The position numbers and the translations under genes are program-made. From Sphingopyxis fribergensis (GTDB lineage: Bacteria > Pseudomonadota > Alphaproteobacteria > Sphingomonadales > Sphingomonadaceae), in NCBI RefSeq assembly GCF_000803645.1, contig NZ_CP009123.1, positions 144,589 through 208,588 on the forward strand: 64,000 nucleotides of DNA, in the 5' to 3' direction. The notes beneath the pieces are model-generated. The model searched no databases and had not been told where the DNA came from. It was given only the letters and a program-made list of their open reading frames with translations. This document shows, piece by piece, positions 45,844 to 54,604 of the stretch (positions within the stretch are counted from its first letter, which is position 1; every line of letters begins with the position of its first letter).

Positions 45844-47283
45844 TCATGGCTGGGCATCCGCCTCCCAGCCACCGCCCAGCGCGAGGAATATGGCGACACG
45901 ATCCGATGCCAGCTTCGCGTCGGACGCCGCCAACGCACTTTCGGCCGTGGCCAGCGTCCGCTCGACGTCGAGCGCCTCTAGCCCAGAGACCGTGCCGCCG
46001 CGCGAAAGGCGGCGCTGGATGCCCGCCGCCTTCCGGCTCTGGTCACGCGCCACGCGCAGTTGCGCATTTTCGTCGAGGTCGCGCACATACACCGTGAGCG
46101 CGCTCTCCGCCTCACGCAGCGCGGTCAGCACGGTGCCGTCGAACCCGGCCAGCGCCGCCTTGGCCGCCGCGTTGGCCTGCGCGATGCGGGCGCGGGCAAC
46201 GCCGCGATTGGGAAAGGTCCAACTAATCAACGGACCGACATTGAAGCGCAGCGCCGAACTGCTGAGCAGCCCGCTGACGCGCCGTGAGGTCGTTCCCGCC
46301 GATGCCCCGATCGAGATGCTAGGGTAGAGATCGGCCGTTTCGACCCCGATCGTCGCAGTGGCCGCAGCAAGCTGGCGTTCCGCCTGCCGGATGTCGGGCC
46401 GCCGCCGGATCAGCGCGGCACCGTCGCCGATCGGCAACGGCCGGTCGATGTGCGGCATCGCCGTGCAGGTTGCCAGTTCGGCCGGATAGTCGGTCGGCGC
46501 CTTTCCGGTGAGCACCGCGAGCTGATAGAGCGCGACACGGCGGTTGGCCTCAAGGGGAGGCAGCGTCGCCGCTAGCTGCGCGGCCAGCGTACGCGACCGT
46601 ACCGCGTCAAGTGGCGCGAACACCCCGCCGCGCACGCCGCGCTCGGTAAGGGCGAGGCTGCGTCTTTGCAGGTTCAGCGATTGCTGTGCCACGTCGATCT
46701 GAGCGCCCGCCGCACAGGCATTGGTATAAGCACCTACGACGTCCGCGGCGACGGTGGTGCGGGTGAGATCGAGCGCGGCGGCCTGCGCCTCGGCGCCGGC
46801 GTTCGCGGCTTCGATCGCGCGGCGGATGCGCCCCACCACATCGACCTGGTAGGAGATGCCGACCCCCGCGTCGATCTGGGAATGGATGCCGGCGGAGGGA
46901 GCGACGCCCAATGTCGTGGTCTGGCCGACGCTGGGTCCGCCCTCGACCGTAGCCTGAGCGCCCGCCGCGGCACGGACCTCGCGTACCACCGCGTGGGCGC
47001 GTTCCAGATTGGCGGCGGCCGCGCGCAAATCGGTGTTGGCCGCCAGCGCCTGTTCGACGAGCGCATCGAGCCTCGGATCGTTATAGAGCCGCCACCAGTG
47101 CGACGGCATCGGGACATCCGCCAATGCCGGAGATGACGAAGCCTCGAACGCGCTGTTCGGCCGGTCGGCGATCCCCGCCAACGGCTCGGGCGGGACATAG
47201 TTGGGGCCCGCGATCGTGCAGCCCGCGAGGATCGCTGCGAGGGCGACGGTAAAACAGCCGCGCCGGGGTACCCGGCGGATCAT
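45844..47283 (-). CDS. NodT-family outer-membrane lipoprotein (FUSC system)
   Basis: A 479-residue outer-membrane factor. The lipobox LAGC lies near residue 19-22, then GPNYVPPEP, PSHWWRLYNDPRLDALVEQAL and RRRPDIRQAERQLAAATATIGV, the family hallmarks. It provides the exit duct for the FUSC-HlyD exporter. The ATG overlaps the stop of the HlyD-like gene by four bases. It differs clearly from the NodT protein at 34418-35821, which belongs to the RND system. Confidence 0.9.
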   Translation of the reverse strand: MIRRVPRRGCFTVALAAILAGCTIAGPNYVPPEPLAGIADRPNSAFEASSSPALADVPMPSHWWRLYNDPRLDALVEQALAANTDLRAAAANLERAHAVVREVRAAAGAQATVEGGPSVGQTTTLGVAPSAGIHSQIDAGVGISYQVDVVGRIRRAIEAANAGAEAQAAALDLTRTTVAADVVGAYTNACAAGAQIDVAQQSLNLQRRSLALTERGVRGGVFAPLDAVRSRTLAAQLAATLPPLEANRRVALYQLAVLTGKAPTDYPAELATCTAMPHIDRPLPIGDGAALIRRRPDIRQAERQLAAATATIGVETADLYPSISIGASAGTTSRRVSGLLSSSALRFNVGPLISWTFPNRGVARARIAQANAAAKAALAGFDGTVLTALREAESALTVYVRDLDENAQLRVARDQSRKAAGIQRRLSRGGTVSGLEALDVERTLATAESALAASDAKLASDRVAIFLALGGGWEADAQP

Positions 47284-48188
47284 GGCTTACGCCTCGGATC
47301 GAGGGCCTTGTCGGCGCCATCCAGCGTAACGGTGACGGTCCGTCCGGAAATCAGTGTCAGGCCTGCCGGAACGCTGTCGATTGCGATACGGACGGGGATG
47401 CGCTGGGCGAGGCGGACCCAGCTGAAGGTCGGGTTGACGTTGGCGAGCAACGTACCGGAAGCGGTCGTGCGCTCACGATCGTCGATCCCGGCGGCCAGCC
47501 CCTGGACATGACCCTTGAGCGGCCGCTCTTCCCCCATCACCCAGACCGTCACGCGCGATCCGTCGCGGATGTGCGACAGCTTGGTCTCCTCGAAATAGCC
47601 AGCGATGTAATAGCTGTCCGAATCGACGATGGCCATGACGGGCTGGCTGGCGGTGGCGTAGACGCCGGGGCGCAGCGAAAAGTTGGTGATCGTGCCGTTG
47701 ACCGGCGCCTTCACGTCGGCGCGTTCGAGATTAATGCGCGCGAGGTCGCGGTCGGCGAGTGCCTGGGCATAAGCGGCCTTCGCTTCTTCCGCTGCGGAAC
47801 GGCGTGTATCGATATCCTGCCCCGACACCACGCCGGCAAGGCTGCGATAGCGCCGATCCTCACGCTCTGCGGCGGTCATGTTCGCCTTCGCCGTGCCCAC
47901 CGCCGCATCCGCCCGCGTCAATGCGTTCGCCAGCCGTTCGCGATCCACCTGGAACAGTACCTGATCTTTGCGTACCACCTCGTTGTCGTGCACGAAGATC
48001 GCGGTCACCCGGCCCGAGACATCGGCCGCCAGCGGCACCACGTCGGCGCGGATCTTGCCGTCACGCGTCTGCGGCGCATAGGTGTAGTAATTGTAGAGGT
48101 GCCACAGGACAAGGACGCCAAGGCAGGCGACCGCGATCGTCAGCAGAACCTTCAGTGCCTGTAATATGCGTTGTCGAGTCAGGTGCAT
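47280..48188 (-). CDS. HlyD/AaeA-type membrane-fusion protein
   Basis: A 302-residue adaptor with one N-terminal transmembrane helix (about 13-32), then VVPLAADVSGRVTAIFVHDNEVVRKDQ and NLERADVKAPVNGTITNFSLRPG as the two biotinyl-lipoyl-like halves around a short coiled coil, and a beta-barrel. This is the AaeA/EmrA-like layout used with FUSC permeases. It sits seven bases after the DUF1656 gene and overlaps the NodT gene by four. Confidence 0.9.
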   Translation of the reverse strand: MHLTRQRILQALKVLLTIAVACLGVLVLWHLYNYYTYAPQTRDGKIRADVVPLAADVSGRVTAIFVHDNEVVRKDQVLFQVDRERLANALTRADAAVGTAKANMTAAEREDRRYRSLAGVVSGQDIDTRRSAAEEAKAAYAQALADRDLARINLERADVKAPVNGTITNFSLRPGVYATASQPVMAIVDSDSYYIAGYFEETKLSHIRDGSRVTVWVMGEERPLKGHVQGLAAGIDDRERTTASGTLLANVNPTFSWVRLAQRIPVRIAIDSVPAGLTLISGRTVTVTLDGADKALDPRRKP

Positions 48189-48195
48189 GGCATTT

Positions 48196-48408
48196 TCAAC
48201 TTGCGGTTAGCAGTTCGAGAAGCCCGAAGGACAATCCCAGCAGGATCAGGAACAAGGAAAGATCAAACAACGCCCGGTTCCACACTATACGATAGAAACC
48301 TACACGCAGGAGCGCCTGCGAAAGTAGCGGCCGGGCGAAAAAGGCCACTACCAGGCACAGGAGCAGCGGCGACACGAAGATGCCAGCAACGTCGAACTCG
48401 CCGATCAT
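48196..48408 (-). CDS. DUF1656 small membrane protein (AaeX-like)
   Basis: A 70-residue protein with two transmembrane helices (about 8-27 and 45-66). It starts MIGEFDVAGIFVSPLLL, typical of DUF1656/AaeX, which always accompany FUSC exporters. The ATG at 48408 overlaps the FUSC stop by four bases; an ATG five codons upstream is less likely. The role in the exporter is not known. Confidence 0.88.
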   Translation of the reverse strand: MIGEFDVAGIFVSPLLLCLVVAFFARPLLSQALLRVGFYRIVWNRALFDLSLFLILLGLSFGLLELLTAS

Positions 48409-50375
48409 GCCGCCGGCTCCCACGCGGGCGCCCGTTCGAACAACGCGAGACGCAGACCGACCAGACTGTTCATGAGCCCGCGTTGCGCCTGATCCCCGCC
48501 TTCGCGCCAGGCGGTCGTCAGCGTCTCGTCGATGTCGTCGAGGAGCCGCGGCGCGGGCTCCTCCTTGCCGATCTCCTCGCGCACTGAGGCGAGCAACCGC
48601 TCGGCCGAGTCGCGCAGTTCTCCCTGCATCGCGGACCTCGCCCGGCGCAGATCGGCGATGTTGGCACCGGCACGCAGCCGGGTGAGCAGCCGGCCGCTCT
48701 GGTCCGTCTCCCCCGCTGCGGCCAAGCGGGCGGTCATCTGTCCGATGCGGTCGAGCGCTCGGTCGAGAAAGGCGTCGCGGTCGCGGCGGCTCGCATGGAG
48801 GGTAAGCTCGACCATATCTTCGCGTTCATCGGCGGCGAAGCGGGCGAGCGCGTGCGAACTGCCCATCTGCCGCACCAGTACAAGGCTGGCGAAGGCGATG
48901 AAAATGCCGACCAGACTGGCGACGTTAGCGTCCAGATAGGCCCCAAAACCGGGCGGACTATAGTTGCTTTGCAGGTTGATCGTGCTGAGCGTCATGGCGA
49001 GCAACAGAAGCGCCAACGGATTGGTCGCGGCCCAGGCGGCGAGCGGCAGCATGAACAGCCCCATCACCACTACGAAGCTCGCGAAGTCGTGCGCCAGCGG
49101 CAGCATCCAGTAGCTCAGGACTATGCCCAGCAGGATCGCGATCGCGGAAAACTTCGCAAACTGGGCGATCGCGCGGTCGGCCTGGTCGCCCCCCCCGAAA
49201 AAGGCGAGCGCCACCGTGCCGATGAGCACCGCGCCTGGGCTTTGCGTCCAGCCGGTCAGCAGCCAGAGTCCGCACAACGCCGTATAGGCGAGCAGGACGC
49301 CGGCGCTGACGCGCAGCGCGATGTGATAGTCTGGCCGTAGCGGGAACGGCGCGTCCTGGCCGATGCTCCGCTCGAGCTCGGCCCCAAGCGACGCGCCGCT
49401 CTCCAGCGCGGCATCAAGCTGGCGAAGCTCGCCCCACAGACGGAGCGCCTCCGCCGACAACTCGGCGCCGTTCTGTCGCACCAGCCGCCGCCACGGCGTG
49501 GCGGGGTCGGGATCGGGGAGAGCGGTCGCCGGCTCCGCGCCCGCGTCCTCCGCCGTACCGCCTGTCCGGACGCGCTCCCACGCCCCGACGAGCTGCCGGA
49601 GATGCTCGCGCCGCTTGGCCTCTTCGACGCCGGCGAGCCGCGCGCCGATGGCGGAGATGAGCGGCACCAGCCGCAGCATCCGCCGCTGGATCGCGAACAC
49701 GATCTGCCGATCGCGCGGGCTGACCATCGGATCGTAGCGCAACTGCCCCGCGAGCGTCGACAGGCTCGTCATGTCGGCGATCACCTTGAGCCGGTCGTTG
49801 GCACCGATCGCGCCATCGGCGCGGCCAGCAAGAGCATCATCCATCCAGCGTTCCATGTCGGGTAGCCACGCGCGCAGCCGTCCCCGCAAGATCGGCCCCA
49901 GCGAACGTGGCAGGACGATCGTGTCGATCGTCGTTGCGCAGACGATGCCGAGGCTGATCTCGCACAGGCGCGCGAGCGCGGTGTCGAACATCTTTTCCGG
50001 GTGGTCGATGCCGGCGACCAGCACGATCATCAGCGTCAATCCAAAGAGCTGGAAACCGTAAGCGCGCGGCGTGCGGTCGAGATACGCGAAGGTGAACGCG
50101 ATCGTGCCAACCAGCCCGGCCCCGATCACCATAAGCACCGGCGCGCTGCCAAACAGCCCCGCAAGCATCAGCGACAGGACGCCGGCGCACAGCGTGCCCA
50201 TGAAGCGATAAACCACTTTCGACCGGATGCCGGCGGTGAGCGGATTGGCAAGCACGCAGCAAGTAACGACCGGCCAGTAGTTCTGTGGCAGGCCGATCCG
50301 CACCGAAATCGCGAACGCGATCATCGCCGACATGAACAGCTTGAGCGCGAACAGCCATCGCCCCGCCTCGAACAT
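48405..50375 (-). CDS. FUSC-family permease (proximal copy)
   Basis: A 656-residue AaeB-like permease with membrane blocks at about 10-165 and 345-510, and a long soluble C-terminal region. Family features include LPQNYWPVVTCCVLANPLTAG and the YLDRTPRAYGFQLFGLTLMI stretch. It is coupled to the MarR gene (the MarR stop shares its A with this ATG) and to DUF1656. Together with the DUF1656, HlyD and NodT genes it forms a complete exporter, so the second FUSC gene at the end of the operon is extra. Confidence 0.9.
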   Translation of the reverse strand: MFEAGRWLFALKLFMSAMIAFAISVRIGLPQNYWPVVTCCVLANPLTAGIRSKVVYRFMGTLCAGVLSLMLAGLFGSAPVLMVIGAGLVGTIAFTFAYLDRTPRAYGFQLFGLTLMIVLVAGIDHPEKMFDTALARLCEISLGIVCATTIDTIVLPRSLGPILRGRLRAWLPDMERWMDDALAGRADGAIGANDRLKVIADMTSLSTLAGQLRYDPMVSPRDRQIVFAIQRRMLRLVPLISAIGARLAGVEEAKRREHLRQLVGAWERVRTGGTAEDAGAEPATALPDPDPATPWRRLVRQNGAELSAEALRLWGELRQLDAALESGASLGAELERSIGQDAPFPLRPDYHIALRVSAGVLLAYTALCGLWLLTGWTQSPGAVLIGTVALAFFGGGDQADRAIAQFAKFSAIAILLGIVLSYWMLPLAHDFASFVVVMGLFMLPLAAWAATNPLALLLLAMTLSTINLQSNYSPPGFGAYLDANVASLVGIFIAFASLVLVRQMGSSHALARFAADEREDMVELTLHASRRDRDAFLDRALDRIGQMTARLAAAGETDQSGRLLTRLRAGANIADLRRARSAMQGELRDSAERLLASVREEIGKEEPAPRLLDDIDETLTTAWREGGDQAQRGLMNSLVGLRLALFERAPAWEPAA

Positions 50376-50833
50376 CAGCGGACCCGGTCGTCCTGCAGCC
50401 AGCGAGCGGCCCGCTCTTCTAGCAGACGCAGCATCCGGGTCGCGGCATCGATCTCCGCGCGTGGGACATCGCCCAGAAGCTGCCGCCGAAGCTCCGCCAG
50501 CGTGCGCTCCATCCGCTCCGCGAGGCGGCGGCCCTCCGGCAGCAGCTCGATGGCCTTGCTACGCCGGTCGCCTTCCACGTCATTGCGCACCAGCACCCCC
50601 GCCGCCTCGCCCTGATCGAGCAGTCGCACGAGCGCGGCCGGGTTGATGCCGAGCTCTAGGGCCAGGATCTTCTGTTGCACATTCGGCCCGAGGCGCGAGG
50701 CGAGCAGCACGAGCGTTGCCAGCGATGTCGACAGCCCCATGCCCGCGAGCACGCGTCCCGCCGCCTGGGTCCACGCTCGCCGCACCGGCTGAAGCGAGTT
50801 GGTGAAGGCATAGAGCGATGCATCAGAACGCAC
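50375..50833 (-). CDS. MarR-family regulator of the FUSC operon
   Basis: A 152-residue MarR regulator. The winged helix spans about 40-105, with LASRLGPNVQQKILALELGINPAALVRLLDQGEAAGVLVRNDVEGDRRSK-type wording in separate helices and the wing. It is the first gene of the leftward exporter operon and overlaps the permease start by one base. Family members release DNA on binding phenolic or aromatic acids, which fits an AaeAB-like exporter. Confidence 0.88.
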   Translation of the reverse strand: MRSDASLYAFTNSLQPVRRAWTQAAGRVLAGMGLSTSLATLVLLASRLGPNVQQKILALELGINPAALVRLLDQGEAAGVLVRNDVEGDRRSKAIELLPEGRRLAERMERTLAELRRQLLGDVPRAEIDAATRMLRLLEERAARWLQDDRVR

Positions 50834-50895
50834 GAGATTTTCCTTACGCCGCGAATGACTGGCTGCTCGCGCAGCTCCACCTGCACTAGATTAGA

Positions 50896-50920
50896 TCAAA
50901 AAGCAATAGTTTCTTTTTGA
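50896..50920. promoter_or_regulatory. candidate MarR operator
   Basis: TCAAAAAG-N9-CTTTTTGA is a perfect eight-base inverted repeat in an AT-rich stretch 63 bases upstream of the marR start. Position and size fit a MarR dimer site overlapping the operon promoter. Confidence 0.45.
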
Positions 50921-50933
50921 ATAAAAAATGTTC

Positions 50934-51131
50934 CTAGCGCACACTCTGCGAGTCCCAAGACAGAATGACAGAATCGAGGTATGACTTGACGGAGAACGCG
51001 CGTGGGTCCTCCATCTTGCTCGCTACCATCCCGAAATGCTGGCCGAGTTCTAACGGGTCGTGCAACACCGCGACGCAGCGTCGCTGGTTTATGAGACCTG
51101 TGCGCGGGTGGGCGTAGACAAGGGCGTTGGT
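50934..51131 (-). pseudogene. unidentified C-terminal gene fragment
   Basis: On the minus strand a frame ending TAG at 50934-50936 reads like a genuine protein end: ALVYAHPRTGLINQRRC, VAVLHDPLELGQHFGMVASK, MEDPRAFSVKSYLDSVILSW. The frame continues upstream into IS5 transposase DNA, where it becomes antisense noise. It is probably the tail of a gene cut by the insertion. I do not recognise the family. Confidence 0.35.
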
Positions 51132-51169
51132 TACTGATTCTATGGGTTTTCCGAGGAGGAGAGCAGCGA

Positions 51170-52006
51170 GTGGCACATCGTTCAATTGGGCAGGAGCGGT
51201 TTGGTTTTGCGACGCGCGAGCGGGCAAATTCATCGCTCGACACGCTGGCGCCGCTGGTCGACTGGAGCGCGGTCGCAGTACTTCTCGAGCCGCTCCATCC
51301 CGCCGCCAAGGGCGAGCCTGCCTGGCCGCCGCTGGCGATGTTGAAGGCCCTGCTTCTGTCGATCTGGTACGTCCTGTCAGACGTAAAGCTGGCCGAGGCG
51401 CTCGATGATCGGGCGTCCTTACGTCGGTTTTGCGGATTTGCCGCGAATGAGGCGACGCCCGAGCGGACCGCCTTTGTCCGGTTCCGCCGGTTGCTGATTG
51501 CCCACAAGCTTGACCGGGCATTGTTCGAAGCCGTGACCAGGCAGCTCAAATCCAGGGCGGTAACCGTCAAGACCGGAACTTTGGTCGATGCCACCATCAT
51601 TGCCTCGGCCAGTGAGGACGATGACGAGGCACGTTGGGTAAAACACAAGGGAAAGCGGGCAGTTCACGGCTTCAAGGCCCATGTCGGCACCGATGCCGAT
51701 ACGGCGCTGGTCGAGGAACTCTCGGTCACACCGGCCAATATCAATGACGGCAAGGCCGGCCCTGATGCCTTGCCTGAGGATCCGGGCGAGGTGTTTGCCG
51801 ATAGCGCCTATCGCGGCAATCACTTCCGCGACGCCGTGCAGGCCAAGGGCGGCATTCCCAGCTATGGCTATGACCGGGGCTACCGCTCAAATGAACGATA
51901 TTATCGCGGCAATGATCATCGCTACGAGCGGCGCGATCGCTACGAACGGCGATACCAGAAGCGCCGCATGCACCATCACCATCGCGGTCGCCACTGGCGC
52001 GGCTAG
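51170..52006 (+). pseudogene. IS5-family transposase fused to a foreign Tyr/Arg/His-rich tail
   Basis: Residues 1-230 are an IS5-family transposase: DUF772-type N-terminus (PPLAMLKALLLSIWYVLSD), LVDATIIASAS with the first catalytic Asp, and VFADSAYRGNHFRDAV with the second. After AVQAKGGIP the expected C-terminus, including the catalytic Glu, is missing. Instead 48 unrelated residues follow in frame (YGYDRGYRSNERYYRGND ... HHHHRGRHWRG). The junction is at about 51858-51860. The protein should be inactive as a transposase. GTG at 51170 follows GAGGAGGAGAG. The tail is probably the 3' end of another gene joined by an IS-driven deletion. Confidence 0.82.
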
Positions 52007-52027
52007 GCGCGATCGCGGGGGTGGCCG

Positions 52028-52219
52028 AAGGGCTTTACCGCTGCGCCCGATACCCGCTCGATCATCCGCCAGAATATGGTCGTGAGCCTCGGCGTGGTCG
52101 TTGTACTGGTTCCGGCGACGATCTTCGGTCTCGGTATCGGACCCGCGGTCGCGGCGCATGAGGGCTCGACGCTCGTCGTCGTCGCGAACGCGCTGCGGTT
52201 GCTCGCCTATTGCGAATAA
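52028..52219 (+). pseudogene. heavy-metal P-type ATPase C-terminal remnant
   Basis: One frame with no start reads FTAAPDTRSIIRQNMVVSLG, VVVVLVPATIFGLGIGPAVA, AHEGSTLVVVANALRLLAY and stops at 52217-52219. This is the last membrane pair of a P1B-type metal ATPase, where GSTLVVVxNALRLL is characteristic. Everything upstream of it is lost at the chimeric junction region. It suggests a metal-resistance gene once stood here. Confidence 0.75.
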
Positions 52220-52260
52220 AGCGCGCTCGGAGCGCGACGCGCAGGAAATGGGAGAAAATC

Positions 52261-52737
52261 ATGTTCGAAGTCACACAGGAAACGCACATCGCGCGCTCGC
52301 CGGCGCAGGTTTGGGACGTGCTTGCAAATTTCGAACGATATGAGCAGTGGAGCCCCTATGTCCGGCCCAAGGGTTCGCCCGAACAGGGGAAGGAGATCGA
52401 CTATTCCTTTCGGATGAACCCGGCTAACCCGCGCTTCTGGCCTGTGACGGCGATTGTCAGTGAGTGGGAGCCATGCGCAAAGCTTGGCTTCGATGTCCGC
52501 CTGAATTGGATGCTGACGATCGAGGAGCGCTTCGTGCTTGAGCCGGCAGCCGGTGGAACGCGGCTGGTCCACAGCTTCCGCTGCAGGGGCCTGCTCGCGC
52601 GATTGCGGCTCAGCAAGGCGCGGCGCAATTTCAAGGAGATTTTGAACGAAACGGATCGCTTGCTGACGCGCTATCTCTCGCGGCCGGCGAACAAGCCGGT
52701 GTTGAGCGCGAAGCCGAAGCGGAAGGGGCGACGGTAA
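52261..52737 (+). CDS. SRPBCC-domain protein
   Basis: A 158-residue START/Bet v1-like (SRPBCC) protein, starting MFEVTQETHIARSPAQVWDVLANFERYEQWSPYVR in typical fashion. The domain forms a hydrophobic pocket; the ligand is unknown. GGGAG lies six bases before the ATG at 52261. The stop shares one base with the dsbB start (TAATG), so expression is coupled to the disulfide genes. Why this domain travels with dsbB/dsbA is unclear. Confidence 0.85.
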   Translation: MFEVTQETHIARSPAQVWDVLANFERYEQWSPYVRPKGSPEQGKEIDYSFRMNPANPRFWPVTAIVSEWEPCAKLGFDVRLNWMLTIEERFVLEPAAGGTRLVHSFRCRGLLARLRLSKARRNFKEILNETDRLLTRYLSRPANKPVLSAKPKRKGRR

Positions 52738-53183
52738 TGAGCGTGATTATTCGCGAGACCCGGGCAATGGGCCGGGCCGCATGGCTGGCGCTGCTCGCGG
52801 CCGGGCTCGTTGCGCTGACGGCGAGTCTTGGGGTGATTTTCATTGGGGAAGTGATGGGGCAGACGCCGTGCGTCCTGTGCTGGTTCCAGCGCGCCTTCAT
52901 GTTTCCGCTGGCGATCATGCTCGCGATTGCCGCCTACCGGTCGGACCGGGGCGTTTTTGCCTATGCCGTGCCGCTCGCCGCGATCGGCTGGGTTGTCGCC
53001 CTCTATCATCTCCTCCTCTATCAGGGCGTTATTCCCGAAGCGGTCCAACCCTGTGGTGCCGGGCCTTCGTGCGCCGATGGCGCCATGACGCTATCCGGCG
53101 GTATTCCGCTCCCCTTGCTTTCGCTCGGCGCCTTCTCGGCCATCATTATTCTCATATTTTTCTATCGGAGGTCGAAATCATGA
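52737..53183 (+). CDS. dsbB: disulfide bond formation protein DsbB
   Basis: A 148-residue four-helix membrane protein that reoxidises a DsbA-type partner with quinone. The first periplasmic loop has CVLC (Cys45, Cys48) followed by WFQR, the quinone-contact segment; the second pair is Cys106 and Cys112. Helices lie at about 13-37, 50-67, 72-95 and 121-143. It overlaps the dsbA-like gene by four bases (ATGA) and the SRPBCC gene by one. Confidence 0.93.
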   Translation: MSVIIRETRAMGRAAWLALLAAGLVALTASLGVIFIGEVMGQTPCVLCWFQRAFMFPLAIMLAIAAYRSDRGVFAYAVPLAAIGWVVALYHLLLYQGVIPEAVQPCGAGPSCADGAMTLSGGIPLPLLSLGAFSAIIILIFFYRRSKS

Positions 53184-53827
53184 ACAGGCAAACGGGCGTC
53201 ATCCTGACGGGCTTGATTGCCATCGGCGCGTTCGCAGCGGGCGTGACGCTGTACAGCGGGTGGGTTGCAGGCGAACCGGCGCCGGTCCAAGCGGCGGCCG
53301 TGCCAGCCGAAACTTTTGTTCGGCCCCACTCGCCGGTCATCGGACCCAAAAATGCGCCGGTGACGATCGTCGAATTCTTCGACCCGTCGTGCGAAGCGTG
53401 CCGCGCCTTCTACCCCGCGGTGAAGCAGATCCTTGCCACATATCCCAAGGATGTCCGGCTCGTCATGCGCTACCTTCCACTCCACCCGGGATCCGCGGAG
53501 GCGATCGTCATTCTCGAGGCGGCGCGCCAGCAGGGGATCTTGGAGCCCGTTATGGAAGCTGTACTCGAGGCCCAGCCGTCATGGCATGACGGCCAGATGG
53601 ACGGCGCCTGGGCGGCCGCAAAGGCGGCAGGGCTCGACGTCGAGAAGGCCAGGGCGATGCCGACCGATAAGGCACGGGCCAACATGGAGGCCGATATCGC
53701 CGACGCGAACACGCTTCGCGTCAAGGGAACGCCGACCTTCTTCATCAACGGCAAGCCCTTGGCCGAATTCGGCCCCGAGCCGCTGTACACCCAGGTCCGC
53801 GCCGAGGTCGAAGCCAGCAAACGCTGA
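53180..53827 (+). CDS. DsbA-like thioredoxin-fold disulfide oxidoreductase
   Basis: A 215-residue periplasmic thiol oxidoreductase with an N-terminal membrane anchor or signal (about 7-30), then VTIVEFFDPSCEACRAFYPA with the active site CEAC (Cys71, Cys74), and the cis-proline loop KGTPTFFINGKPL. The size and motif fit the DsbA/DsbG-like group (PF13462 type). GGAGG precedes the ATG at 53180. Coupling to dsbB makes a dedicated oxidase pair. A much longer open frame upstream is an artefact. Confidence 0.92.
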   Translation: MNRQTGVILTGLIAIGAFAAGVTLYSGWVAGEPAPVQAAAVPAETFVRPHSPVIGPKNAPVTIVEFFDPSCEACRAFYPAVKQILATYPKDVRLVMRYLPLHPGSAEAIVILEAARQQGILEPVMEAVLEAQPSWHDGQMDGAWAAAKAAGLDVEKARAMPTDKARANMEADIADANTLRVKGTPTFFINGKPLAEFGPEPLYTQVRAEVEASKR

Positions 53828-53845
53828 GCGCGGGCGGAAACGGTG

Positions 53846-54547
53846 ATGACGGACGTGCGCAACTGGTTGGGTAATCTCGAGATCGCCGAATTCTCGGCGC
53901 GCTGGCGGGGTGCGGTCGGCGATTCCGTCCCGCACCGTCATTTCGCCGCACAGGCGGTCCTTGGCACGCCATCGGTCAGCGTGGAACATACGGGCACCAT
54001 CGTCGAAGCGCCGTGCGTGCTGATCGAGCCCAATGTTCCGCATCGCCTCATTCCCTGTGCCATGGCGGAGCTACATTTCATCGAGCCGACGCTGCACGCA
54101 CGGATTCCCGAACTCGTCGCGGCCATTTCGACGGGGTCGTATCAGATAATATCGGAACCATCGGGCATTGCCTTCTGGGAAGGCTGGCTGGCGAATGACG
54201 AACCGGCCCCGCGCGATCGCCGGCTGGTCGATGCCATGTGGCTGCTCGACGGCCAGCTCGAGACTGGTCCGGTTCGTCTCGGGGCGCTCGCCGGCGCCGC
54301 CGACCTCTCGCCCGATCGCTTCCGGCATCTCTTCGTCGAGCAGCTCGGCATCCCGCTCCGCCGCTACATTCTCTGGCGCCGGCTGCGTCTCGCGGCGCAA
54401 AGGCTTGCGGCGGGGGATAATGTGACCGCGTCAGCGCATGGCGGCGGCTTCTCCGACGCGGCGCATCTGGCGCGCACGATCAGGCATATGTTCGGAATCA
54501 ACGCAGGCCAGCTGCTCAAGGACCAATCCGGCAGTCCAGAAATTTAG
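53846..54547 (+). CDS. AraC-family regulator
   Basis: A 233-residue regulator with a C-terminal AraC double helix-turn-helix (about 140-230): LGALAGAADLSPDRFRHLFVEQLGIPLRRYILWRRL is the first unit and GGGFSDAAHLARTIRHMFGI the second. The N-terminal cupin-like domain contains HRHFAAQAVL and EPNVPHRL. It follows the dsbA-like gene by 18 bases in the same direction and may control this small operon. The ATG at 53846 is taken over the GTG just before it. Confidence 0.85.
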   Translation: MTDVRNWLGNLEIAEFSARWRGAVGDSVPHRHFAAQAVLGTPSVSVEHTGTIVEAPCVLIEPNVPHRLIPCAMAELHFIEPTLHARIPELVAAISTGSYQIISEPSGIAFWEGWLANDEPAPRDRRLVDAMWLLDGQLETGPVRLGALAGAADLSPDRFRHLFVEQLGIPLRRYILWRRLRLAAQRLAAGDNVTASAHGGGFSDAAHLARTIRHMFGINAGQLLKDQSGSPEI

Positions 54548-54604
54548 CGCGCGAATAGCCGCTTCGTTCAAGCGCCTCATCGTGCGGCGAACTATTGTGA
54601 CGGA

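Noticed and set aside
52781..53180. N-terminal extension of the DsbA-like protein
   Set aside because: It overlaps dsbB in another frame; the ATG at 53180 has GGAGG and starts a proper membrane anchor.
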